A stretch of DNA of 64,000 nucleotides. Origin: Sacculina carcini. Lineage: Eukaryota > Arthropoda > Thecostraca > Sacculinidae. Positions 62,030-64,000 of the stretch are shown here, piece after piece. The notes under the pieces were generated by a model. That model searched no databases and was not told the origin of the DNA. It saw nothing but the letters and a program-made list of their open reading frames with translations. Positions within the stretch are counted from its first letter, which is position 1, and each line of letters opens with the position of its first letter. Both the position numbers and the translations under genes were made by a program. The stretch lies in contig OU696571.1 of NCBI GenBank assembly GCA_916048095.2, positions 7,386,001 through 7,450,000 of the forward strand, written 5' to 3'.

Positions 62030-62148
62030 ATTTAAATTAGGTTTAGGTGAAGAACACTTAGCGGTAAGACGAGAATGAGGATGACAAGTAGAATCGTTGT
62101 CGCTGGAGGAGGACGAGACTGGAAGATCTGGCTGGTCATTGGTCGGGT

Positions 62149-63432
62149 CTAGTTTCCCGGACGGCAGTCATCGATGGTCTGAGTGCGATGGAAGACCCGA
62201 GTTCTCGCCGAGATTAGGCACGGGCACGCCGGGTCGAAGGATGAGTGGCTGGCGTTGCTACGACCAGCTCGCACACAGTTAGTGCATTTGCGCGCATCCT
62301 TCAGAGAACACGATTTGGTGGCGTGTTTGCCAGCACACCAGCCACAAGTGTTCTCGCGGGCCTGGCACTTGTCAGCCATGTGACCGTGGCGCTGGCACTT
62401 GGCACAGCGAGTGACCCAGTAGCGGTCGTGCACCACACATCGACGGTCACCCAGGTACAGGTATCCTGACTTCATCACGGTATCCCGGATGGCAGGAGAG
62501 ACGGCAACAACAACAGTCTTGGTGTGACCAGCAGACTTTCTCGAGAACAGCACCTTGAAGTTGGATGGGTGCGTCATAGCCGCTTTGACTCCGTCATTTT
62601 TGCGGCACACACAGTCAAAGATCTCGCTATCAGCGATGTCAGAACTGACCGATGTTATGGTCAGTTTTGGAACCATTTTGCCACGGCAGGAGGCATTGAG
62701 CTGTGTGTCAGTTTTCATGACCAGCATGGCATTGTCGGCAGCTTTAGAGTCAGGAAGACTCACTTTGATGGCGCCACGTTTTGTTGTTCGCATCTTGATT
62801 ACAGGAACAGATTTGAGGGCCTCAGACACACGTTTCTTGTCGACTGGAGCAATGTCTTGGGAGTGAACGATTATTTCACGTGTCACTGCCTGCGCGTATG
62901 ACCGCGGATGTTGAACAGGCATCAGAGGCCGAGTGGGCACCAGTGGCGGCTTCGGCAGCAGTGGCGGAGTCGGCAACAGTGGCGGAGTCGGCATCAGTGG
63001 CGGAGTTGTTGACAGCAGCGGAGGCTTTGGTTAAGTAATTCGTTGCAGCTGGGCCTTGATTTCGCTGACGGTCTTAGTCAGCTGCACCAGAGATTGCTTC
63101 TCGGTCGATGAAGATTGGAACATGTCCACCATGGTTTGTTTGTCGGCGGTTGTTATGCCGACAAGGCTGTCCAGCCACTCCTGCATTTCTGCAGTGTTGC
63201 AATGACGAGCAAGAGAGCAATCCTCACAAGTGAAGGATGCTCTGGTGGTGAAATAATTCATGGCCAAATATTTCGGCATTCGGCTGCATCTCACATGCAC
63301 GTACATTGTGCATTGTGAACAACACAACGCACAGGTGGTAACGGCCATTTTGCACATGGCACAAGTTGAGTCGTCAGGAGGGGGATCAGCGCGGGAGGGT
63401 TGAAGCCCGGCAGGCTTGGTCATCGCGACCAT
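62149..63432 (-). CDS. CR1-like LINE ORF1 with in-frame TAA
   Basis: From 63432 the frame carries CAMCKMAVTTCALCCSQCTM, YVHVRCSRMPKYL and CEDCSLARHC, a PHD/zinc-finger-like domain. AEMQEWLDSLVGITTADKQT follows, then a coil ending KAQLQRIT. A TAA at 63031-63033 interrupts. In the same frame, 12 codons on, come PTPPLLPTPPLLPKPPLVPT, YAQAVTREIIVHSQD, an RRM-like region (KMRTTKRGAIKVSLPDSKAA) and knuckles CAKCQRHGHMADKC and CGWCAGKHATKSC, ending at 62149. An RNA-binding ORF1 with PHD-like and CCHC fingers is known from several LINE groups. ORF2 starts 120 bp downstream. Confidence 0.85.
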
Positions 63433-63816
63433 GACGAGCGCGATAAGATCTCAGGCAAACGCTCACACACACGCACACACAGACACACGGTTCGAACACA
63501 TACACACACGCACAAACACAGGCACACACGCACACAAACACGCACACACAGACACACAGTCACACGGCTCACACACGCACAAACACAGGCACACGCGCAC
63601 ACACACGCGACCCGAGCACTGAGGGCCCTCCCCAACACAGGGGGACGCGCCAGGCACACACGCACACACACACACGGAGAGTCGGGCCAGGCACAGAATT
63701 TAGCACCTAGCCGCGAAACCTCAACCACTATCAGCAGCACAAATCACCACGAAAACGCAAATAGCCGGAGCGACACAAAAACACATCCGCACAGGACAAT
63801 CTCTCAAACAAGAGTG

Positions 63817-63820
<4 letters not shown>
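63433..63820 (-). mobile_element. CR1-like LINE 5' UTR
   Basis: CA-rich leader with conserved blocks shared with 35390-35690 (GGCACAGAATTTAGCACCTA, CACATCCGCACAGGACAATC, TCTCAAACAAGAGTGAACAC). It begins, on the minus strand, inside a (GT)n tract. The intact LINE therefore spans about 59115-63820 (4.7 kb). Confidence 0.8.

Positions 63821-63858
<38 letters not shown>
63818..63858. repeat. (CA)n tract at LINE 5' end
   Basis: About 20 CA units immediately upstream of the LINE 5' end. Confidence 0.9.
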
Positions 63859-63860
<2 letters not shown>

Positions 63861-63867
63861 GTTAATG

Positions 63868-64000
63868 TCAATGTTGGTCCGATAATGTTCTTGGTTTATA
63901 TCAATCAAATGACGAAAGGAATAGGAAGTTATGTCAACATGTTTGCGGATGACATGAAGATGTTAAAAAAGTCACAGATCAAGCCAGCTGTGAGGAATTG
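63868..64000 (+). pseudogene. CR1-like LINE RT fragment at right edge
   Basis: The plus strand encodes VGPIMFLVYINQMTKGIG then SYVNMFADDMKML. It is nearly identical to the complement of 18338-18475, with one C-to-T change and a small deletion in the A run after MLK that shifts the frame. It is 5' truncated within the RT and continues beyond the window. It belongs to the same family as the LINE in CFAP44 at 17601-21349. Confidence 0.85.

Noticed and set aside
63400..63885. 161-codon His/Thr-rich plus-strand ORF
   Set aside because: It lies over the LINE 5' UTR CA repeats in the antisense direction, with no conserved content.

Overview
This window is eukaryotic and very probably from an invertebrate animal. 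There are no bacterial operons. It holds widely spaced short exons with GT/GC-AG introns, heavy CA/TG microsatellites and a dense load of animal-type transposons. The phylum cannot be fixed from the sequence alone. All family names below come from motif recognition and memory, not from a database search.

Host genes. A plus-strand gene runs through introns from about 1262 to at least 37587, possibly to 48494. Ten small exons share consistent phases and together read as the C-terminal coiled-coil part of CFAP44 (WDR52), a ciliary/axonemal protein. The order is: an FEKRE-type coil, a KFAGFLQRVYRRK segment, a Ser/Asp-rich linker, a CPPGC motif, coils, a KFGRPV motif, then the final coils. Its 5' exons lie left of the window. 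A minus-strand exon (49082-49270) is the last exon of the Golgi pH regulator GPHR/GPR89; its other exons must lie right of the window. The two genes are tail to tail.

Everything else is mobile DNA, mostly inside introns. 1-1103: 5' end of a minus-strand Ty3/Gypsy element (LTR, primer-binding site, open gag). 2030-6177: a LINE 3' piece and two broken Gypsy-like pol regions. 6551-10677: a hAT-like element with its 8-bp target duplication, carrying a nested piggyBac (7794-10212) at a TTAA and flanked by a 168-bp direct duplication. 10.8-16.3 kb: LINE fragment, second piggyBac, another Gypsy with LTR. 17.6-23.4 kb: a broken CR1-like LINE and several LINE 3' fragments. 23.3-25.8 kb: a Gypsy-like gag-pol. 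27-28.2 kb: a third piggyBac fused to LINE ORF1 sequence. 30.1-35.7 kb: a degraded copy of the LINE that is nearly intact at 59.1-63.8 kb. 38-44.4 kb and 47.4-48.1 kb: an array of Helitron-like elements, including a Rep-domain fragment joined to the shared 3' terminus. 42.3-42.7 kb: a probable solo LTR. 45.3-46.9 kb and 49.8-52.6 kb: BEL/Pao-type or related LTR-element pieces around a tRNA-derived SINE. 53.5-58.2 kb: two opposed I-clade LINE pieces. 63.87-64.0 kb: start of another LINE copy.

The items most worth checking are: the head-to-tail Helitron array with a zero-gap junction; a hairpin family next to CA repeats whose stem changes on both sides between copies; a LINE family whose ends lie in (AC)n tracts and whose two copies carry an in-frame stop at the same place in ORF1; and the piggyBac insertion at the exact junction of a perfect 168-bp duplication. 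No obvious novel host defence system or gene cluster was seen.
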